Positions 52,079 through 62,558 of a DNA stretch of 64,000 bases are shown in pieces. Position 1 is the stretch's first letter. The number at the start of each line of letters is the position of its first letter. The notes below the pieces were generated by a model. It saw only the letters and a list, made by a program, of their open reading frames with translations, searched no databases and had not been told where the DNA came from. A program made the position numbers and the translations under genes. Source of the stretch: HGM04593 sp045647745 (GTDB taxonomy: Bacteria; Bacteroidota; Bacteroidia; Bacteroidales; Bacteroidaceae); assembly GCA_045647745.1 (NCBI GenBank), contig JAZRMQ010000064.1, positions 41,738 to 105,737 of the forward strand, in the 5' to 3' direction.

Positions 52079-52097
52079 TATAGATTATGCTATCTTA

Positions 52098-55000
52098 TTA
52101 CTCTTCGTCATCAGAGAAATCAAGCACATTTCTTTTGTTTGCTTGGATGCGCTCGTAATCCTCTTTTGCCAAGACTACAATCTTGTTGAAATCGCGCTGA
52201 CCTGTACCGGCTGGGATGAGGTGACCACAAATAACGTTCTCCTTCATACCAAGCAAGTTGTCGCTCTTCATATTGATAGCAGCCTCGTTGAGCACCTTTG
52301 TTGTCTCTTGGAACGATGCAGCCGACATAAAGCTTTGTGTCTGCAATGCTGCACGTGTGATACCCTGAAGAATCTGTGTAGATGTTGCAGGTTTTGCATC
52401 ACGTGATACAACAGGCTTGAGGTCACGACGCTTGAGCATACTATTCTCATCACGCAACTTGCGGGCTGTGATTATCTGACCGGCCTTCAAATTCTCTGAA
52501 TCACCTGCGTCAACAACAACTTTTTTACCCCAGATGCGGTCGTTCTCATCTTGGAACTGAAGCTTATCGACAATCTGCAATTCAAGGAAGCGTGTATCGC
52601 CCGGCTCATCAATCTGCACCTTGCGCATCATCTGACGAACGATAATCTCGAAGTGCTTGTCGTTAATCTTCACACCCTGTGAACGATAAACGTCCTGTGC
52701 CTCGTTAACAATATACTCCTGTACAGCGGTAGGTCCCTTGATGGCAAGAATGTCCGATGGAGTTACGGCACCGTCTGAAAGCGGTGTTCCGGCACGTACA
52801 TAGTCACCATCCTGAACGAGAATCTGCTTAGAGAGGGCTACAAGATACTTCTTAACATCGCCAACCTTTGATGTAACTATAATCTCACGGTTACCACGTT
52901 TTACCTTACCCATTGTTACCTCACCATCAATTTCAGAAACAACTGCGGGGTTAGATGGGTTACGTGCCTCAAAGAGCTCGGTTACACGTGGCAAACCACC
53001 GGTGATATCACCTGCACTACCGAACACACGAGGAATCTTAACGATTACATCACCGGCCTTGAGAACATCGCCATCCTCTACTACTACGTGACCACCCACA
53101 GGGAGGTTGTAGTTGTGGAGTGAATTGCCATTCTCGTCGTTGACGTGGATTGTTGGAATCTTGTTCTTGTCCTTTGACTCGATGATGACAATCTCGTGCA
53201 GACCTGTACTCTCATCAGTCTCAACCTTGTATGTAATATTCTCAATTACCGACTCAAATTCAATCTTACCGGCAACCTCGGTTACGATAACGGCGTTGAA
53301 TGGGTCCCAAGCTGCAATTACCTTGCCCTTTTCAACTATCTCGTCCTCGCTAGCGTAGAGTTTAGAACCGTAAGGAATATTGTGTGCCGACAATACGATG
53401 CCGGTGTTAATATCAATGAAGCGAACCTCGCTCAAACGGCTAACTACAATCTTAACGGGTGTTCCATCGGGCTCAACAGAGTCAACGGTACGCAACTCCT
53501 CGAATTTGAGACGTGAAGCGTGCTTTGCTCTGATTGTTGCATCGGCTGCGATATTGGCAGCTGTACCACCGGCGTGGAAGGTACGGAGTGTAAGCTGTGT
53601 ACCCGGCTCACCAATTGACTGTGCTGCAATGACACCGACAGCCTCACCCTTCTCAACCATACGGCTTGTTGCAAGGTTGCGTCCGTAACACTTAGCGCAG
53701 ACACCGTGCTTAGACTCACAAGTGAGCACTGAACGAATCTCAACGCTTTCGATAGGTGAGTTCTCTATCTCATCGGCAATAGCCTCGGTGATAATGTCAC
53801 CTGAGTGTACGATAATCTTACCTGTTGTTGGGTGAACAACATCGTGTACTGATACACGACCCATAATGCGCTCGCCAAGAGTTGCGATTGTCTCATCACC
53901 GTTCTTGAGTGCTGTACAAACAAGACCACGCAATGTACCACAATCCTCCTCGTTAATAATAACGTCGTGCGATACGTCAACAAGACGACGTGTCAAGTAA
54001 CCGGCATCGGCTGTCTTCAAAGCGGTATCGGCAAGACCCTTACGCGCACCGTGAGAAGAGATAAAGTACTCAAGCACCGAAAGACCCTCCTTAAAGTTAG
54101 AAAGAATTGGGTTCTCGATAATCTGTGCACCCTCCGAACCAGCCTTCTGGGGCTTAGCCATAAGACCACGCAAACCTGAGAGCTGACGAATCTGGTCCTT
54201 AGAACCACGGGCACCTGAATCGAGCATCATATATACTGAGTTAAAGCCCTGATCGTCGGTAGAAATTGTCTTCATCAACACATTTGCCAAATCGGCGTTA
54301 ACGTGTGTCCACTCATCGACAACCTTGTTATAACGCTCCTTATCGGTGATAAGACCAAGGTTATACTCGGCAAGGATTTCCTCAACCTTCTCGTTACCCT
54401 TGCGTACAAGTTCCTCTTTCTCCTTTGGAATGATAACGTCGTCGAGGTTGAATGACAAACCACCTTGGAAGGCCATCTGATAACCAAGATTCTTGATGCC
54501 ATCAAGGAATTCTGCCGAACGAGCTACGCCGACACGCTTGATAACCTCGGTGATGATGTCACGCAATGTCTTCTTTGAAATAATCTGGTTGATGTATCCC
54601 ATCTCGCGTGGAACAATCTGGTTAACGATAACTCGTCCGACAGATGTCTCGCGCAATACCTGAATATAATCACCATTCTCATCAATATCCTCAACCATAA
54701 CCTTTACAGGTGCGTGTATTGCTACACGGCCTTGGTTGTAGGCAATAAGTGCCTCCTCGGGACCATAGAATGTCATTCCTGAACCCTTAGCGCCCTCGCG
54801 CAACTTGGTAATGTAGTACAAACCAAGTACCATATCCTGTGAAGGAACAGTGATAGGAGCACCATTTGATGGGTTCAATATGTTGTGCGACTGAAGCATC
54901 AACATCTGTGCCTCAAGAATCGCCTCGTTGCTAAGTGGCAAGTGAACAGCCATCTGGTCACCATCGAAGTCGGCGTTGAACGCTGTACAAGCAAGTGGGT

Positions 55001-56444
55001 GCAACTGGATTGCTTTACCCTCAATCATCTTGGGCTGGAATGCCTGAATACCAAGACGGTGAAGTGTCGGAGCACGGTTGAGCAACACGGGGTGACCCTT
55101 CATTACGTGCTCAAGAATATCCCAAATGATTGGCTCGCGACGGTCAACAATCTTCTTTGCAGACTTAACTGTCTTTACGATACCACGCTCAATGAGCTTA
55201 CGGATGATGAATGGCTTGTAGAGCTCGGCAGCCATAAGCTTTGGCAAACCGCACTCGCCCATCTTCAACTCAGGACCAACGACAATTACCGAACGTGCAG
55301 AGTAGTCAACACGTTTACCGAGAAGGTTCTGACGGAAACGTCCCTGCTTACCTTTCAAGCTGTCTGAAAGTGACTTGAGAGGGCGGTTAGCATCTGACTT
55401 GAGAGCGCTTGCCTTACGTGAGTTGTCGAAAAGTGAATCGACAGCCTCCTGAAGCATACGTTTCTCGTTGCGCAAGATAACCTCGGGAGCCTTAATCTCG
55501 ATAAGTTTCTTAAGACGGTTGTTACGTATGATAACACGACGATAGAGGTCGTTGAGGTCTGATGTTGCAAAACGGCCACCATCCAGAGGTACCAAAGGAC
55601 GCAACTCAGGAGGTGTGACAGGGATAACTGTCATAATCATCCACTCGGGGCGGTTGTTGCCGTTAGAAGCAGCCATTGAAGAACGGAAAGACTCCACTAC
55701 CTGAAGGCGTTTCAAAGCCTCGTTCTTGCGCTGCTGTGACATATCGGTATTAGCACGGTTACGCAACTCGTATGAGAGCGAGTCGAGGTCGATACGTGCA
55801 AGAAGGTCCTGAATAGCCTCGGCACCCATCTTGGCAATGAACTTGTTTGGATCATTGTCGTCAAGGAGCTCGTTGCCCTGTGGCAGGTTGTCCATTATTG
55901 TGATATACTCGTCCTCGGTGAGCAACTGGTATGCATCAACGCCGTTGAGTACATTCTCCTTACCGGGAATATCCTGACGTGTCTCGTCGTCCTTGCGAGC
56001 CATTACACCCGGCTGAATAACGATATATTTCTCGTAGTAGATAACTGCATCGAGCATCTTTGTTGGGAGGCCGAGCAGATAACCAATCTTGTTAGGCAAT
56101 GAACGGAAGTACCAGATGTGTGCTACAGGAACAACAAGTTGAATGTGTCCCATACGCTCACGACGCACCTTCTTCTCTGTAACCATTACACCGCAACGGT
56201 CGCAGACAATGCCTTTATAGCGGATGCGTTTGTACTTTCCACAGTGGCACTCATAGTCCTTTACCGGACCAAAGATGCGCTCGCAGAACAAACCGTCACG
56301 CTCGGGCTTATAGGTACGGTAGTTGATTGTCTCTGGTTCCAACACCTCTCCACACGAATTACCAAGTATCTCCTGCGGTGAAGCAAGACCAATGGTAATC
56401 TTCGAAAAATTGTTCTTTGTCTTTGTTTCTTTTCTAAAAGCCAT
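52098..56444 (-). CDS. rpoC: DNA-directed RNA polymerase subunit beta'
   Basis: 1448 residues, normal for Bacteroidales. First zinc site C66, C68, C81 and C84 (pattern C-x-C-x12-C-x2-C); RAPTLHRLGIQAF and the catalytic NADFDGDQMAVH with three Asp for the Mg ion; a second zinc site in LTCESKHGVCAKCYG; and bridge-helix/trigger-loop region SIGEPGTQLTLRTFH. The C-terminus ends DFSDDEE. It lies 31 bases after rpoB in the same operon and is followed by a terminator. Confidence 0.99.
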   Translation of the reverse strand: MAFRKETKTKNNFSKITIGLASPQEILGNSCGEVLEPETINYRTYKPERDGLFCERIFGPVKDYECHCGKYKRIRYKGIVCDRCGVMVTEKKVRRERMGHIQLVVPVAHIWYFRSLPNKIGYLLGLPTKMLDAVIYYEKYIVIQPGVMARKDDETRQDIPGKENVLNGVDAYQLLTEDEYITIMDNLPQGNELLDDNDPNKFIAKMGAEAIQDLLARIDLDSLSYELRNRANTDMSQQRKNEALKRLQVVESFRSSMAASNGNNRPEWMIMTVIPVTPPELRPLVPLDGGRFATSDLNDLYRRVIIRNNRLKKLIEIKAPEVILRNEKRMLQEAVDSLFDNSRKASALKSDANRPLKSLSDSLKGKQGRFRQNLLGKRVDYSARSVIVVGPELKMGECGLPKLMAAELYKPFIIRKLIERGIVKTVKSAKKIVDRREPIIWDILEHVMKGHPVLLNRAPTLHRLGIQAFQPKMIEGKAIQLHPLACTAFNADFDGDQMAVHLPLSNEAILEAQMLMLQSHNILNPSNGAPITVPSQDMVLGLYYITKLREGAKGSGMTFYGPEEALIAYNQGRVAIHAPVKVMVEDIDENGDYIQVLRETSVGRVIVNQIVPREMGYINQIISKKTLRDIITEVIKRVGVARSAEFLDGIKNLGYQMAFQGGLSFNLDDVIIPKEKEELVRKGNEKVEEILAEYNLGLITDKERYNKVVDEWTHVNADLANVLMKTISTDDQGFNSVYMMLDSGARGSKDQIRQLSGLRGLMAKPQKAGSEGAQIIENPILSNFKEGLSVLEYFISSHGARKGLADTALKTADAGYLTRRLVDVSHDVIINEEDCGTLRGLVCTALKNGDETIATLGERIMGRVSVHDVVHPTTGKIIVHSGDIITEAIADEIENSPIESVEIRSVLTCESKHGVCAKCYGRNLATSRMVEKGEAVGVIAAQSIGEPGTQLTLRTFHAGGTAANIAADATIRAKHASRLKFEELRTVDSVEPDGTPVKIVVSRLSEVRFIDINTGIVLSAHNIPYGSKLYASEDEIVEKGKVIAAWDPFNAVIVTEVAGKIEFESVIENITYKVETDESTGLHEIVIIESKDKNKIPTIHVNDENGNSLHNYNLPVGGHVVVEDGDVLKAGDVIVKIPRVFGSAGDITGGLPRVTELFEARNPSNPAVVSEIDGEVTMGKVKRGNREIIVTSKVGDVKKYLVALSKQILVQDGDYVRAGTPLSDGAVTPSDILAIKGPTAVQEYIVNEAQDVYRSQGVKINDKHFEIIVRQMMRKVQIDEPGDTRFLELQIVDKLQFQDENDRIWGKKVVVDAGDSENLKAGQIITARKLRDENSMLKRRDLKPVVSRDAKPATSTQILQGITRAALQTQSFMSAASFQETTKVLNEAAINMKSDNLLGMKENVICGHLIPAGTGQRDFNKIVVLAKEDYERIQANKRNVLDFSDDEE

Positions 56445-56475
56445 AGTTTTATATTGACAAACGTGATGGAATTAA

Positions 56476-59400
56476 TTACTCAAATGATATACTCAAGCCC
56501 AAACCGCGAAGCTCGTGGAGCAATACGTTGAGCGACTCGGGAAGCGAGGGAGTAGGCATTGCATCGCCCTTGACGATTGCTTCGTATGCCTTTGAACGGC
56601 CTACTACGTCGTCCGACTTGATGGTCAATATCTCCTGAAGGATGTGTGCTGCGCCGAATGCCTCGAGCGCCCAAACCTCCATCTCTCCGAAACGCTGACC
56701 TCCGAACTGTGCCTTACCACCGAGCGGCTGCTGTGTGATGAGTGAGTAGGGACCGATTGAACGGGCGTGCATCTTGTCCTCAACCATGTGACCCAGTTTC
56801 AGCATGTAGCTGACACCTACTGTCGCAGGCTGGTCGAACTGCTCACCGGTTCCACCGTCGTAGAGATATGTCTTACCGAAGCGGGGGAGTCCAGCCTTGT
56901 CAGTCCATTCGCAGAGGTCGTCAAGTGTTGCTCCGTCGAAGATAGGTGTTGCAAACTTCACGCCAAGTTCCTTACCGGCACGTCCGAGTACTGTCTCGAA
57001 TATCTGACCGATGTTCATACGTGAAGGCACACCCAGCGGGTTCAAAATAATATCTACGGGAGTACCGTCTGCAAGGAAGGGCATATCCTCCTGGCGTACC
57101 ACGCGTGAAACGATACCCTTGTTACCGTGGCGTCCCGCCATCTTGTCACCCACACCGATTTTACGTTTCTTGGCAATGTAAACCTTTGCCATCTTCATTG
57201 TACCTGAAGGCAACTCGTCACCAATCTGCAATGCGAACTTCTCGCGTTTAACCTGTGCATCGTACTCTTTGTACTTGTGCAGGAAGTTGATGATGAGTGT
57301 GCGGATGAGGTCGTTGGTGTGTGCATCTGCTGTCCACTTGCTCAACTGGATTGCTGTGAAGTCCATAGCCTCCAGGTCGTGCTTTGTGAATTTCGCACCC
57401 TTGGCAATAACCTCTGTACCCATGAAGTCCTTAACGCCCTGTGAAACGCGTCCGCCGATGAGGCTGATGAGTTTGTCTACAAGTATATCTTTCAGTGCGT
57501 TAACCTTCTCCATGAATTCGTCGTCGATCTTGGGAAGCTTAGCCTTGTCAGCCAACTTCGCCGAACGTGATTTCTCGGCACGCTGGAAGAGACGACGGTC
57601 GATAACAACACCCTGAAGTGAAGGTGAAGCCTTCAAAGAGGCATCCTTAACATCACCTGCCTTGTCGCCGAAGATGGCGCGCAGAAGTTTCTCTTCGGGT
57701 GAGGGGTCAGACTCGCCTTTGGGTGTAATCTTACCGATGATGATGTCACCGGGTTTAACGTATGCACCCACACGGATAATACCGTTCTTGTCGAGGTCTT
57801 TTGTTGCATCTTCGCTTACGTTGGGAATATCGTATGTGAATTCCTCCATTCCGCGTTTTGTTTCGCGTACTTCGAGTGAGAGCTCGTCAACGTGTACTGA
57901 TGTCAATACATCCTCACGTACAACTCTTTCGTTCAATACGATAGCATCCTCGTAGTTGTAACCCTTCCAGGGCATGTATGCCACAAGAAGGTTCTTACCG
58001 AGTGCAAGCTCACCTGCCTGGGTTGAGTAACCCTCGGTGAGGATGTCACCGGCTTTGACTCTTTGTCCCTTTTCGCAGATGGGACGAAGGTCGATGGTCA
58101 TATTTTGGTTGGTACGGCGGAATTTGGGAATAATGTACTCTTTCCATGCGGGATCGAAGCTTACAAATTCCTCTTCCTCTGTACGGTCATATTTGATTCT
58201 GATTCGGTTAGCGTCGACAAATTCGATTACACCTTCGCCCTCAGCAACAATCTGTGTGCGTGAGTCTTCGGCGAGCTGTTTCTCGATACCTGTACCCACA
58301 ATGGGGGCCTCGGTTGTCAACAAGGGTACTGCCTGGCGCATCATGTTCGATCCCATCAATGCACGGTTGGCGTCGTCGTGCTCAAGGAAGGGGATGAGTG
58401 ATGCTGCGATTGATGCAATCTGCTGGGGAGATACATCCATCAGGTCTACTCTGCCGGGTTCCACTACGGGATAGTCGGCATCCTGACGAGATTTTACTTT
58501 CTTGCGGATGAATTTACCATTCTCGTCGAGGGGAGCATTACCCTGTGCTATGATTTTGTTCTCTTCCTCCTCGGCTGTGAAGTAGATTACATTGTCGTTG
58601 TTGATGTCAACAACACCATTCTCTACCTTTCTATAAGGAGTAACGATGAATCCAAGCTCGTTTATCTTCGCATATATACACAATGACGAGATAAGACCGA
58701 TGTTGGGTCCTTCAGGTGTCTCAATAGGACAAAGGCGTCCGTAGTGTGTATAGTGTACGTCTCGCACCTCGAAACCTGCGCGGTCACGTGAAAGACCACC
58801 GGGACCGAGTGCCGAGAGACGACGCTTGTGTGTTATCTCTGCGAGGGGGTTTGTCTGGTCCATGAACTGTGACAGCGCGTTTGTACCGAAGAAGGTGTTG
58901 ATTACGGCTGATACAGTCTTTGCATTGATAAGGTCAGTGGGTGTAAACACCTCGTTGTCGCGTACGTTCATGCGCTCGCGGATAGTACGTGCCATACGTG
59001 CAAGACCTACGGCAAACTGGTTCGAGAGCTGTTCGCCTACTGTGCGTACACGACGGTTGCTCAAGTGGTCGATATCATCGACAACTGCTTTTGAGTTTAC
59101 AAGACCTATAAGGTATTTGATAATTTCGATGATGTCCTCTTTTGTAAGTACTCTTACAGACATATCGGTTGAAAGACCCAATTTACGGTTGATGCGGTAA
59201 CGACCTACATCACCAAGGTCATAACGTTTCTCTGAGAAGAAGAGGTTGTTGATAACCTCGCGTGCGCTTACATCGTCAGCGGGGTCAGCATTGCGCAACT
59301 GTCTGAAGATGTAGTACACTGCCTCTTTCTCCGAGTTACATGTGTCTTTGTCGAGGGTGTTGAAGATAAGTGAGCAATCCATTGAATCGGAATTTTCACC

Positions 59401-60297
59401 CTGCTCCTTGTGAAGCAAAATGCGCTCAACACCGCTTTCGAGAATACGCTCAGCAATGTCAGCTTCGAGGATTGTCTCGCGCTCAACAATAACTTCGCTA
59501 CGCTCGATTGATACAACCTCACCGGTATCGGGGTCAACAAAGTCCTCAAGCTTGGTCTTTACGACGCGTCCGGCCATCTTGCGACCGATAGCCTTCTTGA
59601 TGTTTGCCTTGTTTACCTTTACCTCCTCTGCGAGGTCGAATATTTCAAGAATATCCTTGTCTGTCTCAAAGCCGATAGCACGCAACAATGTTGTTACGGG
59701 CAACTTCTTCTTACGGTCGATGTATGCATACATGACATTGTTGATGTCTGTAGCAAACTCAATCCATGAGCCTTTGAAGGGGATGATACGCGCTGAATAG
59801 AGCGGTGTTCCGTTTGCGTGTACGCTCTGTCCGAAGAATACTCCGGGTGAACGGTGCAACTGTGAAACCACTACGCGCTCGGCTCCGTTTATGATGAAGG
59901 TACCGCGCTCTGTCATGTAGGGGATAGGACCGAGGAATACATCCTGGATAACCGTATCAAAATCCTCATGATCGGGGTCGGTACAGTAAAGCTTTAACTT
60001 TGCCTTCAAGGGCACACTGTATGTCAAACCGCGTTCAAGACACTCAGCAATTGAATAACGGGGCGGATCAATGTAATAATCCAGGAACTCCAGAACGAAG
60101 TTATTACGTGTATCTGCAATGGGGAAGTTTTCTGCAAATACCTTGTAAAGGCCATCATTCACTCGTTTTTCGGGCGGAGTATCCAGTTGGAGGAAGTCTT
60201 CGAATGACTTCAATTGTACTTCCAAAAAGTCCGGACATGGCATCGGAACTTTAATAGAAGCAAAGTTAACTCTTTTATTATCAGCTTTTAAAGACAT
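56476..60297 (-). CDS. rpoB: DNA-directed RNA polymerase subunit beta
   Basis: 1273 residues. Conserved blocks include RSPGVFFGQ, the rifampicin-pocket region FMDQTNPLAEITHKRR followed by LGPGGLSRDRAGFEVRD, IGLISSLC, the KMAGRHGNKG catalytic lysines and SLITQQPLGGKAQFGGQRFGEMEVWALEAFGA at the C-terminal end (positions about 1175-1207). No rifampicin-resistance change is obvious by eye in the pocket. It lies 99 bases after rplL, separated by a partial-terminator hairpin. Confidence 0.99.
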   Translation of the reverse strand: MSLKADNKRVNFASIKVPMPCPDFLEVQLKSFEDFLQLDTPPEKRVNDGLYKVFAENFPIADTRNNFVLEFLDYYIDPPRYSIAECLERGLTYSVPLKAKLKLYCTDPDHEDFDTVIQDVFLGPIPYMTERGTFIINGAERVVVSQLHRSPGVFFGQSVHANGTPLYSARIIPFKGSWIEFATDINNVMYAYIDRKKKLPVTTLLRAIGFETDKDILEIFDLAEEVKVNKANIKKAIGRKMAGRVVKTKLEDFVDPDTGEVVSIERSEVIVERETILEADIAERILESGVERILLHKEQGENSDSMDCSLIFNTLDKDTCNSEKEAVYYIFRQLRNADPADDVSAREVINNLFFSEKRYDLGDVGRYRINRKLGLSTDMSVRVLTKEDIIEIIKYLIGLVNSKAVVDDIDHLSNRRVRTVGEQLSNQFAVGLARMARTIRERMNVRDNEVFTPTDLINAKTVSAVINTFFGTNALSQFMDQTNPLAEITHKRRLSALGPGGLSRDRAGFEVRDVHYTHYGRLCPIETPEGPNIGLISSLCIYAKINELGFIVTPYRKVENGVVDINNDNVIYFTAEEEENKIIAQGNAPLDENGKFIRKKVKSRQDADYPVVEPGRVDLMDVSPQQIASIAASLIPFLEHDDANRALMGSNMMRQAVPLLTTEAPIVGTGIEKQLAEDSRTQIVAEGEGVIEFVDANRIRIKYDRTEEEEFVSFDPAWKEYIIPKFRRTNQNMTIDLRPICEKGQRVKAGDILTEGYSTQAGELALGKNLLVAYMPWKGYNYEDAIVLNERVVREDVLTSVHVDELSLEVRETKRGMEEFTYDIPNVSEDATKDLDKNGIIRVGAYVKPGDIIIGKITPKGESDPSPEEKLLRAIFGDKAGDVKDASLKASPSLQGVVIDRRLFQRAEKSRSAKLADKAKLPKIDDEFMEKVNALKDILVDKLISLIGGRVSQGVKDFMGTEVIAKGAKFTKHDLEAMDFTAIQLSKWTADAHTNDLIRTLIINFLHKYKEYDAQVKREKFALQIGDELPSGTMKMAKVYIAKKRKIGVGDKMAGRHGNKGIVSRVVRQEDMPFLADGTPVDIILNPLGVPSRMNIGQIFETVLGRAGKELGVKFATPIFDGATLDDLCEWTDKAGLPRFGKTYLYDGGTGEQFDQPATVGVSYMLKLGHMVEDKMHARSIGPYSLITQQPLGGKAQFGGQRFGEMEVWALEAFGAAHILQEILTIKSDDVVGRSKAYEAIVKGDAMPTPSLPESLNVLLHELRGLGLSISFE

Positions 60298-60341
60298 TGT
60301 GGAAACGTTTTTTAGAACTTATTTATTTTTAACGCAGAAAA

Positions 60342-60370
60342 GGTTAAGAACCCTCTGAGGGTTCTTAACC
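60342..60370 (-). terminator. Hairpin between rplL and rpoB, likely partial terminator
   Basis: 12-bp perfect stem GGTTAAGAACCC (60342-60353) and GGGTTCTTAACC (60359-60370), five-base loop, followed on the minus strand by TTTTCTG. A weaker ACCCT/AGGGT pair lies next to it (60376-60388). In E. coli a comparable attenuator between rplL and rpoB lowers polymerase subunit output relative to ribosomal proteins; that role is inferred here. Confidence 0.7.
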
Positions 60371-60396
60371 ATTGACCCTAACAGGGTACTTTTTTC

Positions 60397-60774
60397 TTAT
60401 TTAAGTTCAACTTCAGCACCTGACTCCTCGATTGTCTTCTTCAAGGATTCAGCCTCTGCCTTAGCAAGACCCTCTTTGATTACGCTGGGAGCGCCATCAA
60501 CGAGATCTTTAGCCTCTTTCAAACCGAGACCGCAAGCCTCTTTAACAGCCTTAACTACCTGAAGCTTGTTAGCACCTGCGCTCTTCAAAACTACGTCGAA
60601 GTTTGTTTTCTCCTCAGCAGCCTCACCTGCACCAGCAGCGGGAGCAGCAGCAACAGCAACAGCTGCAGCAGCGGGTTCGATACCATATTCTTCTTTAAGG
60701 ATTGTTGCAAGTTCGTTAACGTCTTTTACTGTCAAGTTAACCAATTCTTCTGCAAGAGCTTTCAAATCTGCCAT
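60397..60774 (-). CDS. rplL: 50S ribosomal protein L7/L12
   Basis: 125 residues. N-terminal dimerisation helix LKALAEELVNLTVKDVNELA, an Ala/Gly-rich flexible hinge (AAAVAVAAAPAAGAGEA), and the C-terminal factor-binding domain with EKTNFDVVLKSAG, KLQVVKAVKEACGLGLKEAK and LVDGAPSVIKEG. It forms the stalk that recruits translation GTPases. It lies 47 bases after rplJ. Confidence 0.99.
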   Translation of the reverse strand: MADLKALAEELVNLTVKDVNELATILKEEYGIEPAAAAVAVAAAPAAGAGEAAEEKTNFDVVLKSAGANKLQVVKAVKEACGLGLKEAKDLVDGAPSVIKEGLAKAEAESLKKTIEESGAEVELK

Positions 60775-60821
60775 TTTCGTATAAATTTAGATTGTTTTTT
60801 ACTAATAATAAATAAGTTTGT

Positions 60822-61343
60822 TTATCTTTCACTGAGTGTCTGAAGTACTCCGTGAATGGTGTTACCACCAGACTGTAGAGCTGAAACAACGTTCTTGATG
60901 GGTGATTGCAGCAATGCAACAACCTCTGCGATAAGTTCGTTCTTGCTCTTGATGTGGATGAGTGCATCAAGCTGATCAGCACCTACATAGAAGCTCTCTT
61001 CAGCATATGCTGCCTTGAGTGCGGGAATCTCGGCTTTGCCGGCAACGTCCTTGATAAGTTTTGCAGGAACGTTTGCAGTCTCGCAGAGCAAGAGAGCTGT
61101 AGTACCCTTCAAGCAGGGATACAAGGGTGAATAGTCTACTTCTGCAGCTTCGAAAGCCTTTGTCAAAAGTGTGTTCTTCACAACGAGCATCTTAACACCT
61201 GCCTTGTAGCATTTTGCACGCATAGCATTGGTGCTGGCAGCGTTCATAGCTGTCACGTCAACCAAATAGAAATGAGGATATTCCTTCAATACCTCGCCAA
61301 GCTGGGCGATTACCTTAACTTTATTTTCCTTCTTCATATTCAA
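60822..61343 (-). CDS. rplJ: 50S ribosomal protein L10
   Basis: 173 residues. Starts KKENKVKVIAQLGEVLKEYPHFYLVDV, with RAKCYKAGVKMLVVKNTL in the rRNA-binding part and a C-terminal helix for L7/L12 attachment. It begins only five bases after rplA, so the leader used for L10 autoregulation in other bacteria is not separate here. Confidence 0.98.
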   Translation of the reverse strand: MNMKKENKVKVIAQLGEVLKEYPHFYLVDVTAMNAASTNAMRAKCYKAGVKMLVVKNTLLTKAFEAAEVDYSPLYPCLKGTTALLLCETANVPAKLIKDVAGKAEIPALKAAYAEESFYVGADQLDALIHIKSKNELIAEVVALLQSPIKNVVSALQSGGNTIHGVLQTLSER

Positions 61344-61348
61344 ACAAA

Positions 61349-62044
61349 TTAAGCTTCGATGGTTTTAGGATCAATTTTCAATCCCTTGCTCATCGTGGTT
61401 GAAAGGAATACACTTTTCACATACGTACCTTTAGCTGTAGAGGGTTTAAGTTTGATGATTGTACTCATAAACTCCTTAACGTTGGCAGCAATAGCCTCGG
61501 GTGCGAAAGAGATTTTACCGATAGATGCGTGTACGATACCAGCTTTGTCTACCTTGAAATCGATTTTACCCTGCTTTACTTCCTTAACAGCTTTAGGAAT
61601 ATCCATTGTTACGGTACCACTCTTGGGGTTGGGCATCAATCCACGAGGACCGAGTACGCGACCCAGGGCACCTATTTTACCCATGATTGAAGGCATTGTG
61701 ATGATAACATCAACATCTGTCCAACCACCTTTGATCTTTTCGATATATTCATCGAGACCAACATAGTCTGCGCCTGCCGCTTTTGCAGCTTCTTCTACGT
61801 CGGGTGTACACAAACAGAGTACACGAACCACCTTACCGGTACCACTGGGAAGAGATACAACACCTCTCACCATCTGGTTAGCCTTTCTGGGGTCAACACC
61901 CAAACGTACGTCGATATCCACTGATGCATCGAACTTTGTGAAAGTAATCTCTTTCAACAGTTCTACAGCTTCTGCAAGTGAATAGGACTTCGCTGTGTCA
62001 ACTTTAGCGGCTGCCAACTTTTGATTTTTAGTCAGTTTACCCAT
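61349..62044 (-). CDS. rplA: 50S ribosomal protein L1
   Basis: 231 residues. Motifs FTKFDASVDIDVRLGVDPRKANQMVRGVV, LGRVLGPRGLMPNPKSGTVT (with the conserved G-L-M-P-N-P-K) and IVHASIGKISF. L1 stalk protein, and a possible translational repressor of rplKA. It lies 13 bases after rplK. Confidence 0.99.
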   Translation of the reverse strand: MGKLTKNQKLAAAKVDTAKSYSLAEAVELLKEITFTKFDASVDIDVRLGVDPRKANQMVRGVVSLPSGTGKVVRVLCLCTPDVEEAAKAAGADYVGLDEYIEKIKGGWTDVDVIITMPSIMGKIGALGRVLGPRGLMPNPKSGTVTMDIPKAVKEVKQGKIDFKVDKAGIVHASIGKISFAPEAIAANVKEFMSTIIKLKPSTAKGTYVKSVFLSTTMSKGLKIDPKTIEA

Positions 62045-62057
62045 TCTAATTTAATTT

Positions 62058-62501
62058 TTAATTGTTACCGGGAAAAGTTCCACTCACACTGATACCCATA
62101 CTTCTTGCTGTACCTGCAACCATTTTCATAGCTGCCTCTACAGTAAAGCAGTTGAGGTCTACAAGTTTGTCTTTTGCAATAGCCTCTACCTGCTCCCAAG
62201 TGATGGTTGCAACCTTACGGCGGTTGGGCTCAGCCGAACCACCCTTAATTTTAGCTGCCTCCATAAGCTGGATTGCCACAGGGGGAGTCTTAACGACAAA
62301 ATCGAAAGACTTGTCTGCGTAGTAAGTAATGATAACAGGCAAAACTTTTCCGGCTTTATCCTGGGTTCTGGCATTAAACGCTTTGCAAAACTCCATGATG
62401 TTGATACCCTTTGAACCCAATGCGGGGCCTACGGGAGGAGAGGGGTTTGCTGCGCCACCTTTAATCTGTAACTTGATAAGTCCAGCAACTTCTTTTGCCA
62501 T
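62058..62501 (-). CDS. rplK: 50S ribosomal protein L11
   Basis: 147 residues. KLQIKGGAANPSPPVGPALGSKGINIMEFCKAFN is the conserved N-domain (thiostrepton-site prolines) and a C-terminal rRNA-binding domain with DLNCFTVEAAMKMVAGTARSMGI follows. It lies 57 bases after nusG. Confidence 0.99.
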   Translation of the reverse strand: MAKEVAGLIKLQIKGGAANPSPPVGPALGSKGINIMEFCKAFNARTQDKAGKVLPVIITYYADKSFDFVVKTPPVAIQLMEAAKIKGGSAEPNRRKVATITWEQVEAIAKDKLVDLNCFTVEAAMKMVAGTARSMGISVSGTFPGNN

Positions 62502-62558
62502 TTTTCAAAAAAAAATCTATAAATTAACAATTGTTTAGGACGATGTGTGGAAGCCGCA

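Noticed and set aside
51993..52406. 137-codon frame on the + strand overlapping two terminators and the end of rpoC
   Set aside because: It runs through two hairpins and antisense to the conserved C-terminus of rpoC; a shadow of that gene.
57269..57616. Long + strand frames opposite rpoB (also 57662-57955, 58037-58474, 58826-59200, 59420-59800)
   Set aside because: All are antisense to conserved rpoB coding sequence and Ser/Thr/Arg-rich in a way expected from reverse reading of a biased gene.
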